A stretch of 64,000 nt of DNA from Anianabacter salinae (GTDB lineage Bacteria > Pseudomonadota > Alphaproteobacteria > Rhodobacterales > Rhodobacteraceae), in NCBI RefSeq assembly GCF_019061145.1, contig NZ_JAHQZS010000004.1:248001-312000 (forward strand). The letters are read 5' to 3'. The position numbers were made by a program, and so were the translations under genes. Below, in pieces: positions 16,414-25,015 of this stretch. The number at the start of each line of letters is the position of its first letter. The stretch's first letter is position 1. The notes under the pieces are model-generated. The model made no database searches. It had not been told where the DNA came from and saw only the letters and a program-made list of their open reading frames with translations.

Positions 16414-16618
16414 AGGTGTAGGCGCCCGGTCGAGCGTTGTCTGGCCCGCGCAAGCCGGCCGCGCCCGACCCTCCCCCCGGGAGGGCGCATAGGTGCCGTC
16501 CCGCTCCGAACCGCTGGTGTGCGATCTGCGCAGGTTTCGCTTTGAAGTTCCGTTCCCGCGCCCTCCCAGGCTCGGGCGCGGCCCTTCATCAAGGTTTTGG
16601 CCTTGGGGCCAGAGCGTG
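16414..16618. other. Intergenic palindromes between rnhA and the FAD oxidoreductase
   Basis: About 205 bp between convergent genes. It holds CCCTCCC-CCC-GGGAGGG (around 16469) and CGCGCCC...GGGCGCG (around 16557-16580), two strong hairpins without T-runs. They could end transcription from both sides or belong to a dispersed intergenic family. No gene is supported. Confidence 0.5.
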
Positions 16619-17653
16619 TCAGAGATTCGCCTCGACCCTGAACCCCTCGGGGATCGCACCGTGCCCGTCCAGCACCATGTCCGCCATCACCTCGGCCACC
16701 TTGGGCGCCATGCCAAAGCCGATCTTGAAGCCGCCGTTGGCGATTAAATGTCCGGGTCGCCCTGGCCAGGCGCCCAGTATCGGGGCGCGGGTTCTGGCGC
16801 GGGGGCGGACCCCGGCCCAGCGGGCGATCACAGGGACATCCGCCAGCGCGGGACAAAGCATGCGGGCCTTTGCGACGACATCGTCAAGTTGCGCATCCGT
16901 GCTTGCGGGCGCGGTGAACTCCCGTTCCGAGGTGGATCCGACGGCGGTGGTGCCATCAGCATGGGGCACGATGTGGACGCCGTCCGCGAAAAGCTGCGGC
17001 TGACCCCGCCGGTCAAGCGCCAGAAGCGCTGCCTGCCCCTTCACACCTGCGCCGACTGTCTTGCCGAACGCCTCTGACAGCGCGGCAAGGCCCTGCCAAC
17101 CGGTCGCCCAGACCACGGCGCCCTCGTCCGCGCCGTCCTGCGTGATCTCGCCCCCTTGGGCAACGATGGCAGCGGCAAGGCTGTCGCAGGCCTGCCGGGG
17201 ATGCAGACGCGCGGTCAGGGTATCACGGATCAGCCAGCCCGTCGGGCTGGCCGGTTCCCAATCGCCGCCCGCCGCGATCACGTCCCATGTGGCATGACCC
17301 TGCCAGAGATCGCCCGCTGTAACCGCACGGGCATGGGCCATCTCCAGCGCACGCGCATCCGCGACCGGCTGCACCCGTCCCAACCGCGCATACCCCGAAG
17401 ACAGCCCCGACAGGGCATCGACACCGCGCCAGAACGCTTCGGCCATCCTGAGGCTGTCGAACTGGAACTGCTTTTTCTCGTTCCAGTTTTCGGGCGTATG
17501 CGGGGCGAGCGCGCCGACGATCCCGCCCGACGATCCCGCGCCGATACCGTGGGGGTCGATGACGCGCACCCGCGCGCCGCGCGCCGCGCAGGCATGGGCG
17601 ATGGACAGCCCGAAGATGCCCGCGCCATGCACCGTCACGTCGATCCTTGCCAT
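16619..17653 (-). CDS. FAD-dependent oxidoreductase, probable stand-alone MnmC oxidase half
   Basis: A 344-aa flavoprotein of the DAO/glycine oxidase fold. The FAD-binding GAGIFGLSIAHACA is at the N-terminus (residues ~10-23) and the C-terminal NGGFKIGFGMAPKVAEVMAD completes the fold. It diverges from mnmD with 47 bp between the starts. In gammaproteobacterial MnmC, an FAD domain of this family removes the carboxymethyl group from cmnm5U34 of tRNA and a fused MnmD domain then methylates. The neighbour suggests this protein does the first step. That is inference: ThiO-like or amino-acid oxidase activity is possible. Confidence 0.8.
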   Translation of the reverse strand: MARIDVTVHGAGIFGLSIAHACAARGARVRVIDPHGIGAGSSGGIVGALAPHTPENWNEKKQFQFDSLRMAEAFWRGVDALSGLSSGYARLGRVQPVADARALEMAHARAVTAGDLWQGHATWDVIAAGGDWEPASPTGWLIRDTLTARLHPRQACDSLAAAIVAQGGEITQDGADEGAVVWATGWQGLAALSEAFGKTVGAGVKGQAALLALDRRGQPQLFADGVHIVPHADGTTAVGSTSEREFTAPASTDAQLDDVVAKARMLCPALADVPVIARWAGVRPRARTRAPILGAWPGRPGHLIANGGFKIGFGMAPKVAEVMADMVLDGHGAIPEGFRVEANL

Positions 17654-17700
17654 TGCCCTGCCCCCGGCCCAGTGTCGCCCCCGTTCTAGGGGGTATGGCG

Positions 17701-18375
17701 ATGACCGGAAAGGCGGGGCTTGAGTGGCGCGACGGCACGCCGGTGTCGCACCGCTTCGACGATCCGTATTTCTCGATGCAGAACGGGCTGGAAGAGACCC
17801 GGCACGTCTTTCTGTCCGGCAATGGTCTGCCGGCGCGGTTCCGGGACGGGTTTCACATTGCCGAACTTGGGTTCGGGACCGGGCTGAATTTGGCGGTGGC
17901 CTGCATGGCCTGGGCCGAGCATGGCGCGCCGGGGCGCCTGCGCTTTACCAGTTTCGAGGCCTATCCGCTGGCCGTGCCCGAGATGCACCGCTCGCTCGAG
18001 GTGTTCCCGGGGACAGCCAAGGCGCTGGCGGGGGTCCTGAACGCGATTGAAGCCGGGGCGACAGAGGCACTGACCGACACGCTGCACTTCACGCTGATCC
18101 CGGGCGACGCGCGGCAGACGCTGGCGCACTGGGACGGGGCGGCGGATGCGTGGTTCCTTGACGGCTTTTCCCCCGCGAAGAACCCCGAACTGTGGGGGCC
18201 GGACCTGATGCGGGGCGTTGCAGCGCGCACGGCAAAAGGCGGCACCTTTGCCACCTATACGGCGGCTGGGCATGTGCGCCGCGCGCTGGACGCCGCCGGG
18301 TTTGACGTTGCCCGCCTGCCGGGATACGGGCGAAAGCGGCATATGAGTGCCGGCACCCTGAGACCGCCCCCATGA
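17701..18375 (+). CDS. mnmD: tRNA 5-methylaminomethyl-2-thiouridine methyltransferase (MnmD, DUF752)
   Basis: Methylates nm5(s2)U34 in the tRNA wobble position to mnm5(s2)U. The ~224-aa protein carries the SAM motif ELGFGTGLNLAVAC, the DUF752 core DAWFLDGFSPAKNPELW and the C-terminal GYGRKRHM. In E. coli this domain is fused to an FAD oxidase; here it stands alone beside a divergent oxidase. AGGGGG lies 7 bases before the ATG at 17701 (MTGKAGLEW). An ATG at 17695 is also in frame but too close to that site. The stop overlaps the DMT transporter start (ATGA). Confidence 0.92.
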   Translation: MTGKAGLEWRDGTPVSHRFDDPYFSMQNGLEETRHVFLSGNGLPARFRDGFHIAELGFGTGLNLAVACMAWAEHGAPGRLRFTSFEAYPLAVPEMHRSLEVFPGTAKALAGVLNAIEAGATEALTDTLHFTLIPGDARQTLAHWDGAADAWFLDGFSPAKNPELWGPDLMRGVAARTAKGGTFATYTAAGHVRRALDAAGFDVARLPGYGRKRHMSAGTLRPPP

Positions 18376-19241
18376 CCGAACAGAACACCCGCCTCGGCAT
18401 TTTGCTGATGGTCACCACGACCTTCATCTTCGCGATGCAGGACGGCATCTCGCGCTATCTGGCGGGGGAATACAACGTCTACATGGTGGTGATGATCCGC
18501 TACTGGTTCTTCGCGGCCTTCGTGATGACGGTGGCGTCGCGGCAGGCGGGCGGATTGCGCGCCGCGGCGGCGACGAAACAGCCGATCCTGCAGGCGTTCC
18601 GCGGGTTCCTGCTGGCCGCCGAGATCTGCGTGATGGTCGCGGGGTTCGTGCTGCTGGGGCTGGTCGAGGCGCACGCGGTCTTCGCGTCCTATCCGCTTCT
18701 GATCGCGGCTCTGTCGGGGCCGGTGCTGGGCGAATACGTCGGCCCGCGCCGCTGGGCGGCGATCGGCGTCGGCTTTGTCGGCGTGATCGTGATCCTGCAG
18801 CCGGGCTTTGGCGTCTTCACGCCCGCCGCGATCGTGCCCTTGTGCGCGGCACTGATGTTCGCGCTCTATGGCCTGCTCACCCGCTATGCGGCGCGCCTCG
18901 ACAGCGCAGCCACCTCGTTCTTCTGGACCGGCACGACCGGCGCCGTGGCGATGACCTTCGTCGGAATCTGGTTCTGGGAGCCGATGACAGCGCATGACTG
19001 GGCCTGGATGACCGCGCTGTGCATCACCGGCGCGGCGGGTCACTGGACGCTGATCAAGTGCTACGAGGTGGCCGAGGCATCCTCTGTGCAGCCCTTCGCC
19101 TACCTGCAGCTGGTCTTCGCCTCGGCGCTGGGGCTGGTGGTGTTCGGCGAGGTGATCGAGACGCATGTGGCGGTCGGCGCGGGCATCGTCGTGGCGGCGG
19201 GCCTGTTCACGCTGTGGCGGGCGCGGGTGTCCGGCCGCTGA
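18372..19241 (+). CDS. DMT-family (EamA) transporter
   Basis: A 289-aa inner-membrane protein with ten hydrophobic segments in two EamA repeats (residues ~5-135 and ~150-285), the drug/metabolite transporter layout. Family motifs such as LRAAAATKQPILQAFRGFLL and PFAYLQLVFASALGLVVFGE are present. The substrate is unknown; members export amino acids, nucleobases or drugs. It is translationally coupled to mnmD by a four-base overlap, but transport and tRNA modification have no obvious link. Confidence 0.92.
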   Translation: MTEQNTRLGILLMVTTTFIFAMQDGISRYLAGEYNVYMVVMIRYWFFAAFVMTVASRQAGGLRAAAATKQPILQAFRGFLLAAEICVMVAGFVLLGLVEAHAVFASYPLLIAALSGPVLGEYVGPRRWAAIGVGFVGVIVILQPGFGVFTPAAIVPLCAALMFALYGLLTRYAARLDSAATSFFWTGTTGAVAMTFVGIWFWEPMTAHDWAWMTALCITGAAGHWTLIKCYEVAEASSVQPFAYLQLVFASALGLVVFGEVIETHVAVGAGIVVAAGLFTLWRARVSGR

Positions 19242-19248
19242 CGCTGGC

Positions 19249-19309
19249 CGGACCCGGCTGGGGGGCTCTGCCCCCCAGACCCCCCGGAGGTATTTGTGGA
19301 CCAAAGATG
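19249..19309. repeat. Dispersed intergenic repeat (CATCTTTGGTCC family), copy 1, inverted
   Basis: On the minus strand this reads CCATCTTTGGTCCACAAATACC, then a G/C-rich tract with GGGGGGCAGAGCCCCCC. It shares the CATCTTTGGTCC core with 21936-21961 and 55804-55875 and partly with 44565-44575. Such repeats are common at the 3' ends of Rhodobacteraceae genes (recollection). Confidence 0.75.
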
Positions 19310-19319
19310 GAGCAGGGGA

Positions 19320-19505
19320 TCAGTCTGCCTTTGGCCCCGCATCCTCGGCCCAGCGGCGCAGGAAGTCCGGATGGTCCAGGCGGGCCGTCAGGATATCGCC
19401 CATCAGGAGCGGCTGGGTCTTCCGCGGCGTGCGTTTCGGGCGCGCGGGCTGGTCCTGCGGCGCGAATACGGTGGCCAGCCAGTCGGTGAGGAGCATCGTG
19501 GTCAT
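19320..19505 (-). CDS. Small hypothetical protein (61 aa)
   Basis: An open frame of 61 codons with a protein-like composition: a hydrophobic start (MTTMLLTDWLATVFAPQ), a basic middle (PKRTPRKTQPLLMG) and a polar end (LDHPDFLRRWAEDAGPKAD). It fills the space between the dispersed repeat and rsmD. There is no clear ribosome site before the ATG at 19505, and I do not firmly recognise the family. Placement and composition argue for a real gene, but it may be spurious. Confidence 0.45.
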   Translation of the reverse strand: MTTMLLTDWLATVFAPQDQPARPKRTPRKTQPLLMGDILTARLDHPDFLRRWAEDAGPKAD

Positions 19506-19552
19506 GGGATCGAGGGTAAGGCGCGGAGGCGTGCCGTGTCACCCCCCCGGCG

Positions 19553-20110
19553 TCACCCCCGGTGGCAGAGGATCGTGATGTGGGTGTCGCCGTAGCGGCG
19601 CGTGTCTTCCAGAGCAAAGCTTTCGGGTGCAGGCTGGGCGGTCGCTTCTTCCCAGACGATCAGGGCATGTGCGGCGAGCCAGCCGCCGTCCCTGGCAGCG
19701 GCGAGCGCGCGGGCACCAAGATCGGCGCCGTAGGGCGGATCGAGGAACACCAGATCGAAGGGGGGTGCCGAGACAGGGCCAAGGCGGGCGGCGTCGCGGC
19801 GGATCAGGCGCGTGCGGTCCTCTGCGCGCATCTTGCCGATGTTCTGCCGGATGATCGCGCCTGCTTTCACGCCGTCATCGACGAGGGTGACATGCGCCGC
19901 GCCGCGCGAGAGGGCCTCTAGACCCAGCGCGCCGGTGCCTGCGAACAGGTCAAGCACCCGGGCACCCGTCACCGGATCGTCGTAGTTCTGCAGAAGGTTG
20001 AACAGGCTTTCGCGCACGCGGTCGGTGGTGGGGCGCAGGTGCGCGCCCACGTCTCCCTTGCCGACCGAGGCGAGCGTCAGCCCGCGATGCGCGCCGCCGA
20101 TGATCCGCAT
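19553..20110 (-). CDS. rsmD: 16S rRNA (guanine(966)-N2)-methyltransferase
   Basis: Methylates G966 of 16S rRNA. The 185-aa protein starts MRIIGGAHRGLTLASV. RPTTDRVRESLFNLL, the SAM motif VLDLFAGTGALGLEALSRGA and the catalytic VFLDPPYG are all diagnostic of RsmD. The ATG overlaps by one base the stop of the upstream flavoprotein gene, so the pair is co-transcribed. Confidence 0.97.
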   Translation of the reverse strand: MRIIGGAHRGLTLASVGKGDVGAHLRPTTDRVRESLFNLLQNYDDPVTGARVLDLFAGTGALGLEALSRGAAHVTLVDDGVKAGAIIRQNIGKMRAEDRTRLIRRDAARLGPVSAPPFDLVFLDPPYGADLGARALAAARDGGWLAAHALIVWEEATAQPAPESFALEDTRRYGDTHITILCHRG

Positions 20111-21318
20111 CAGGCCTTGAGCAGCGCCTTGAGATCGGTGGCGGGGTCGGCGACGGCGGCGGGATCGGCGGTCTTGCCGCCTTCGATCAGGCGCTTGCCA
20201 ACCATGTAGGCGCGGGGGTCGTTCATCGCGTCGACGGCGATCAGGCGGTCGCCCGCATAGTACCAGTGGCTGACCGACCCCGTGTCGCCGGGGCGTGTCA
20301 CGATGCGGTCATGGCCCGCGCCAAGGCCCGCGATCTGCAGCTTGACGTCGAACTGATCCGACCAAAACCACGGCTTCGGGGTATAGTCGGCGTTCGCGCC
20401 CAGCATGTTGGCGGCGACGACTTCGGCCTGGTCGATGGCGTTGCCGACGGATTCGAGGCGCATCTGCTTGCCTTGCCACGGGAACGACGCGCAATCGCCC
20501 GCCGCCCAGATCGCCGGATCGGACGTGCGGCCTTGAGCATCGGTGCGGATGCCGTTGTCGAGAGCGAGGCCCGCAGCCTCGGCCAGCCCGTCATTGGGCG
20601 CGATGCCGACGCCGACGATGACGAAATCCACGTCAATCTCGGTGCCGTCGGTGAGCACGGCTTTCGACACCCGGCCGTCGCCTGCAAGGTGGTCAAGCCC
20701 GGTGCCTTCGCGCAGGTCGACGCCGCGGGCGCTGTGCAGGTCGCGGAAATAGCCCGAGGTTTCAGGCGCCGCGACACGTTGCAAGATTCGGTCGGCGGCT
20801 TCGACCAGCGTGGTCTTGAGGCCCTTCTTGGCGGCGACGGCTGCCGCCTCCAGCCCGATGTAACCACCGCCGACGATCAGGACACGCGCGCCGTCGCGGA
20901 ATTCATGCGCCATGCCATCCACGTCGGCGAGGGTGCGCACCACATGGACGCCGTCCAGATCGCCGCCGATGACAGCAGGCAGACGGCGCGGCACAGATCC
21001 GGTGCACAGTGCAAGCTGGTCATAGGCGATATGGTCGTCGCCAATGTTGATACGCTTGTGCGCGCGGTCGATGCCGGTGACATGGGCGCCGGTCCGCAGG
21101 TCGATGCGTTCGTCGGCATACCACTGCGCGGGCCGCAGGTAGAGCCGATCAAGCGGCATCTCGCCCAAGAGATAGGCCTTGGACAGGGGTGGACGCTGGT
21201 AGGGTGGCACGGGTTCCTCGCCGATCAGGGTGATCTCGCCCTCGAACTTCAGCGCGCGCAGTTTCGCGACCAGCGCCTGCCCGGCCTGCCCTGCTCCAAC
21301 GACGACAATCTTGTCCAT
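20110..21318 (-). CDS. Ferredoxin-reductase-like NAD(P)H/FAD oxidoreductase
   Basis: A 402-aa pyridine nucleotide-disulfide oxidoreductase of the oxygenase-reductase group (rhodocoxin/putidaredoxin reductase-like). It has the FAD motif VVGAGQAGQALVAKL at the N-terminus, PPYQRPPLSKAYLLGE, the NAD(P)-binding VLIVGGGYIGLEAAAVAAKKG near residue 145 and the second FAD motif WAAGDCASFPW. It lacks the CxxC of disulfide reductases, fitting a ferredoxin reductase. No ferredoxin or P450 partner is nearby. It is divergent from a peroxiredoxin gene 84 bp away, which hints at a redox role. Confidence 0.9.
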   Translation of the reverse strand: MDKIVVVGAGQAGQALVAKLRALKFEGEITLIGEEPVPPYQRPPLSKAYLLGEMPLDRLYLRPAQWYADERIDLRTGAHVTGIDRAHKRINIGDDHIAYDQLALCTGSVPRRLPAVIGGDLDGVHVVRTLADVDGMAHEFRDGARVLIVGGGYIGLEAAAVAAKKGLKTTLVEAADRILQRVAAPETSGYFRDLHSARGVDLREGTGLDHLAGDGRVSKAVLTDGTEIDVDFVIVGVGIAPNDGLAEAAGLALDNGIRTDAQGRTSDPAIWAAGDCASFPWQGKQMRLESVGNAIDQAEVVAANMLGANADYTPKPWFWSDQFDVKLQIAGLGAGHDRIVTRPGDTGSVSHWYYAGDRLIAVDAMNDPRAYMVGKRLIEGGKTADPAAVADPATDLKALLKA

Positions 21319-21402
21319 CCGCCTGTTCTCCCGTCTGGTGTCTGTCCGTCCACAGGCTATATCCCGTCGGGACGGAAGCGCAAATTGTTATGGGAGTTAA
21401 CA

Positions 21403-21894
21403 ATGTCGATCACAGTGGGGGCTACATTGCCCGAGGCGACGGTTCTGCAGTTGGGGGCCGGTGGCCGCCCCGAAGAGGTGCAAATCGCCGACAAGTTCAA
21501 GGATCGCAAGGTCGTCCTGTTCGGCCTGCCGGGCGCCTATACCGGCACCTGCACCAGCGCCCATGTTCCCAGCTTCATCGCCGCCATGGACGACCTGAAG
21601 GCCAAGGGCGTGGACGAGGTGATCTGCGTGTCGGTCAACGACCCCTTCGTGATGAACGCCTGGGCGGAATCAACCGGCGCGGCGGCGGCGGGGATCACCA
21701 TGCTGGCCGACGCGGGCGCGGAGTTCACCAAAGCGCTGGGGCTGGCCTTTACCGCGCCGCCCGCCGGGTTCTACGACCGCTCGCAGCGCTATGCGCTGGC
21801 GGCCGAGGACGGCGTCGTCACGGTATTCCACCCCGAGGAAAGCCCGGGCACCTGCGATCACTCGGGCGGCGCGTCGATGGTGGCCGCGCTCTGA
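21403..21894 (+). CDS. Peroxiredoxin, Prx5 family
   Basis: Reduces hydrogen peroxide and organic peroxides in the cytoplasm. The 163-aa protein has the Prx5 active-site loop LPGAYTGTCTSAHVPSF with peroxidatic Cys50, and a second cysteine, Cys151, in SPGTCDHSGG that may resolve the disulfide. The ATG at 21403 follows GGGAG. A longer frame begins upstream inside the divergent spacer without family support. No glutaredoxin is fused to it. It diverges from a ferredoxin-reductase-like gene. Confidence 0.95.
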   Translation: MSITVGATLPEATVLQLGAGGRPEEVQIADKFKDRKVVLFGLPGAYTGTCTSAHVPSFIAAMDDLKAKGVDEVICVSVNDPFVMNAWAESTGAAAAGITMLADAGAEFTKALGLAFTAPPAGFYDRSQRYALAAEDGVVTVFHPEESPGTCDHSGGASMVAAL

Positions 21895-21935
21895 GATACA
21901 GGTCCGGGGCCGCCATGCTTCCCCGGACCCCTTTC

Positions 21936-21961
21936 CATCTTTGGTCCCGAAATACTCGGGA
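21936..21961. repeat. Dispersed intergenic repeat (CATCTTTGGTCC family), copy 2
   Basis: CCATCTTTGGTCC-CGAAATAC followed by CGGGAG, downstream of the peroxiredoxin gene. It shares the core with the copies at 19249-19309 and 55804-55875. The rest of the 21895-22030 spacer is filled by G/C-rich sequence without a gene. Confidence 0.7.
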
Positions 21962-22030
21962 GAGCGCGAGAGGGAACCGTCTCGCACGCCGCGCAGCGGG
22001 CTCAATGCCCGCAAGCGGCGTTCCCCCTTC

Positions 22031-22327
22031 TCAGGACGCCAGCTTGTCCATCGCCTTGGCCAGTTTCACGTCCAGTTCGGTCAAACCGCCCGCGTCATGG
22101 GTGGTCAGCGTCACCTCGACGGTCTTGTAGACATTCGACCATTCAGGGTGGTGGTTCATCTTCTCGGCGTGGATCGCGGCGCGGGTCATCCAGCCGAAAG
22201 CCTCGACGAAGTTCCTGAAGGTGAAGGTCTTGGCGATGGCGGTGTCGTCCTTCGACAGCGTCCAGCCCGCCGGTTCCAGGTCGTCCAGTGCGCTGCGCAG
22301 GTGTTGCTGGTCAAGTTTCTCGGTCAT
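22031..22327 (-). CDS. phhB: 4a-hydroxytetrahydrobiopterin dehydratase (PCD/DCoH)
   Basis: Dehydrates 4a-hydroxytetrahydropterin to recycle the pterin cofactor, usually for phenylalanine hydroxylase. The 98-aa protein has the PCD active-site histidines in AEKMNHHPEWSNVYKTV and the FRNFVEAFGWMTRAA helix. No phenylalanine hydroxylase gene is visible in the window; solitary PCDs have also been linked to molybdopterin enzymes. The start overlaps the GNAT gene stop by four bases (ATGA). Confidence 0.95.
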   Translation of the reverse strand: MTEKLDQQHLRSALDDLEPAGWTLSKDDTAIAKTFTFRNFVEAFGWMTRAAIHAEKMNHHPEWSNVYKTVEVTLTTHDAGGLTELDVKLAKAMDKLAS

Positions 22328-23508
22328 GGGTCTTCGTCTCCTGTTTTGCGGAACGGGCCGTAGCTGGTCAGGACCTCGATTTCCTGGTCCACGGCCACGC
22401 GTTCCGCCTTGAGGTATTCCGCGACAGCGTCGCGGAAACCCTCGTCGGCTATCCAGTGCAGCGAATGACAGGCGGTCGGCAGGTAGCCGCGCGCCAGTTT
22501 GTGTTCGCCCTGCGCACCCGCTTCGACGGTCGCAAGGCCGTGTTCGATGGCGAAGTCGATGGCGCGGTAATAGCACAATTCGAAATGCAGGCAGTCGTGA
22601 TGCTCGGTGCAGCCCCAGTAGCGGCCATAGAGCGTGCCCCGCCCGATCATGTTCAGCGCGCCCGCGACCCATTGCCCGTCCCGCTGGGCCAGCACCAGAA
22701 GGATGTCGCCCCGCAGGGTTTCCTGCGCCTCGTCGAAGAAGCGGCGGGTCAGGTAGGGCGTGCCCCATTTGCGCGCGCCAGTGTCCTGGTAAAAGCGCCA
22801 GAACGCATCCCAGTGCTCGGGCTGGATCGCATCGCTGGTAAAGGCGTGGATGGTGCCGCCGAAGTCGTTGGCGATGCGGCGTTCGCGGCGGATGGTCTTG
22901 CGCTTGCGGCTGGACAGATCGCCAAGGAAGGCGTCGAAATCGACGTAGTCCCGGTTCACCCAGTGGAACTGGTCGCTGACGCGGTGCAGCAGGCCCATCG
23001 CCGCGCCCGCCTGCGCCTCGTCTTGCGTGCAGAAGGTGACATGAAGCGAGGACAGGCGGTTCTCGGCGGCGATCTGCACCGCGCCCTGCACCAGCGCGGC
23101 CTGCCCCACCTCTTCCAGCCCGGGCCGCACGAGAAAGCGGCGCCCGGTCGCAGGGGTGAAGGGCACCGCCATCTGCAGCTTGGGGTAATAGCGCCCGCCC
23201 GCCCGCTCGTAGGCGTGGCCCCAGCTGTGGTCGAAGATGTATTCGCCCTGGCTGTGGGTCTTGGCATAGAGCGGCGCGACGGCGATCACCGTGCCGTCCA
23301 GCCGGGCCACCAGGTGGCGGGGCGACCAGCCGGTGCCGGTGCCAACAGAGCCAGAGCGTTCCAGCGCCGACAGGAAGCGGTGGGTGGTGAAGGGATCGTT
23401 CGGCGGGCCGCCGTCCGCGGCCTCGGGGCAGGCGCAGGCGTCCCACTCCTCGGGCGCAATGTCGGACAGCGATCCCAGAACGGTGATCTCGATGGCAGCG
23501 TCGCGCAT
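22324..23508 (-). CDS. GNAT-fold protein of the COG3146 (DUF482) group
   Basis: A 394-aa cytosolic protein with two GNAT-like halves, as in the COG3146/FemAB-like family. RFLSALERSGSVGTGTGW near the N-terminus, SSRKRKTIRRERR around residue 200, and GCTEHHDCLHFELCYYRAID with GAQGEHKLARGYLP are family hallmarks. The acyl donor and acceptor are unknown; relatives are predicted acyltransferases. It forms a four-base overlap with the downstream PCD gene, so the two are likely coupled. Confidence 0.88.
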   Translation of the reverse strand: MRDAAIEITVLGSLSDIAPEEWDACACPEAADGGPPNDPFTTHRFLSALERSGSVGTGTGWSPRHLVARLDGTVIAVAPLYAKTHSQGEYIFDHSWGHAYERAGGRYYPKLQMAVPFTPATGRRFLVRPGLEEVGQAALVQGAVQIAAENRLSSLHVTFCTQDEAQAGAAMGLLHRVSDQFHWVNRDYVDFDAFLGDLSSRKRKTIRRERRIANDFGGTIHAFTSDAIQPEHWDAFWRFYQDTGARKWGTPYLTRRFFDEAQETLRGDILLVLAQRDGQWVAGALNMIGRGTLYGRYWGCTEHHDCLHFELCYYRAIDFAIEHGLATVEAGAQGEHKLARGYLPTACHSLHWIADEGFRDAVAEYLKAERVAVDQEIEVLTSYGPFRKTGDEDP

Positions 23509-23571
23509 GATGCTTTCAGGGCTGATTACGGTCGTAACGTGGCCCCCGCCGCCAGTCCGTCAAGGTGTCCC

Positions 23572-24342
23572 TCAAGGCGCGGGGATCGGGGCGGCGTAGC
23601 CTTCGAAGGTGACGTTGTCGGCAATGCGCCGCGCCTCGGCCTCGGCCTGCGCCGAGCGGATCGTCCAGCACAGCACCGCAGCGCCATCGGACTTGATCTG
23701 CGCGATGCGCGGGCGGTCCAGATCGCTGGCCTGATGGCTGATGAAACAGGCGCCCAAGTGCTCGAAATCGGGGATGCCGCGCAGCCGCTCGCAGGTCTTT
23801 GGCGGCAGCGTCGGCCACTCGGCGGGGTCGTAGCCGCAGGTCGTCAACCCGCGCGGCACATGGGGCGCAAGGCGCTTCATCGCCGCCATCGAATGCGGGT
23901 TGAACGACATCACGGCAAGTGGACCGGCGTAATCCGCAATGTCCTCGACCACCGCAGCCTCAAGCGCGCCCACATCCGGACCCAACGCACCGTCCTGATC
24001 CTTGACCTCGATCAGCACGGGCACGCGGCCCCCAACCTCGGCCAGGATATCGGTCAGGGTCGGCACGGATTCGGTGCCGCCCATCAGTGGGATCGCCTGC
24101 AACTCGGCCACGCTGCGCTGGCGCAGCGGGCCGGTTTCGATGGTCAGGCGGCCAAGGTCATAGTCGTGAAACACCACGGCGCGGCCATCGGCAGTCAGTT
24201 GCACGTCGATCTCGATGCCGTAGCCCTTCGCCACCGCAGCGCGGACCGCCGCGCGCGAATTCTCGGGGCGGCCCGCCGCCTTGTCGTGCAAGGCGCGGTG
24301 CGCAAGCGGCGCATGCAGGAATGCGGCGGGCAGCGCGGTCAT
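23572..24342 (-). CDS. Glycerophosphodiester phosphodiesterase family protein
   Basis: Hydrolyses glycerophosphodiesters to glycerol-3-phosphate and an alcohol. The 256-aa GDPD barrel has the catalytic set: LAHRALHDK with GRPENSRAA, the metal site EIDVQLTADG, and the general acid/base in VVFHDYDLGRLT. LIEVKDQDG adds the later metal ligand. There is no signal peptide, so it should act in the cytoplasm. It overlaps the RidA gene by four bases and ends 63 bp before the GNAT gene, so all three may form one transcript. Confidence 0.93.
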   Translation of the reverse strand: MTALPAAFLHAPLAHRALHDKAAGRPENSRAAVRAAVAKGYGIEIDVQLTADGRAVVFHDYDLGRLTIETGPLRQRSVAELQAIPLMGGTESVPTLTDILAEVGGRVPVLIEVKDQDGALGPDVGALEAAVVEDIADYAGPLAVMSFNPHSMAAMKRLAPHVPRGLTTCGYDPAEWPTLPPKTCERLRGIPDFEHLGACFISHQASDLDRPRIAQIKSDGAAVLCWTIRSAQAEAEARRIADNVTFEGYAAPIPAP

Positions 24343-24803
24343 GCGATCTCGAAAATGCCTTCGATCTCGACTGCGACACCCAGCGGCAGCGATCCAGCGC
24401 TGACGGCAGAGCGGGCATGGCGCCCGGCATCGCCCAGCGCTTCGACCAGGAAATCCGAGGCGCCGTTGACGACCTTGGGCTGGTCGGTGAAATCGGGCGT
24501 GGAGTTGACGAAGCCGGTCAGCTTGACCACCCGCTTGAGCCTGGACAGATCGCCGCCGCAGGCCGCCTTGGCCTGGGCCAGGAGCGCAATGGCGCAGGTG
24601 CGCGCGGCGGCGGCACCGGCCTCGACGTCCAGCTCCTGCCCCAGCTTGCCGGTGATCAGCCCGCTGTCATCGCGCGAGATCTGGCCCGAGACGTAGACGG
24701 TGCTGCCCACGATCACGAAAGGGACATAGTTGGCGGCGGGGGCTGGCGCGTCGGGAAGAGTGACGCCAAGCTCTGCCAGACGGGCCTCGATGGATGTGGA
24801 CAT
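24339..24803 (-). CDS. RidA family protein
   Basis: Belongs to the YjgF/YER057c/UK114 family, whose members hydrolyse reactive enamine/imine intermediates made by PLP enzymes. The 154-aa length matches the longer COG0251 branch with SIEARLAELGVTLPDAP at the start. FVIVGSTVYVSGQISRDDSG, LKRVVKLTGFVNSTPDF and RHARSAVSAGSLPLGVAVEI are conserved; the Arg in RHARSAV is the usual substrate-binding arginine. I chose the ATG at 24803, and a longer frame to 24956 lacks support. Confidence 0.94.
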   Translation of the reverse strand: MSTSIEARLAELGVTLPDAPAPAANYVPFVIVGSTVYVSGQISRDDSGLITGKLGQELDVEAGAAAARTCAIALLAQAKAACGGDLSRLKRVVKLTGFVNSTPDFTDQPKVVNGASDFLVEALGDAGRHARSAVSAGSLPLGVAVEIEGIFEIA

Positions 24804-25015
24804 GGGGGTATTCCTTGCGATCTTGCGGTTTGGCCGGACCCTAGCGGCTTCGGCTTGCGTTAGGAACAGCGAAACCGGAGCATTGCAGTGCCGATTCACC
24901 TGTCGCAAAAGGGGCACAGGCGCCGCAAGTTCCGCAAATTCGCTGCGGCTTCCCAATTTCGGCCTATTATGTAGCGATCAAAGACACAGCGTTTCGAGAC
25001 ACCGCAGCAGGTTCC

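Noticed and set aside
22288-24696. 802-codon plus-strand open frame
   Set aside because: It runs antisense across the GNAT, GDPD and RidA genes, which all have clear domains.
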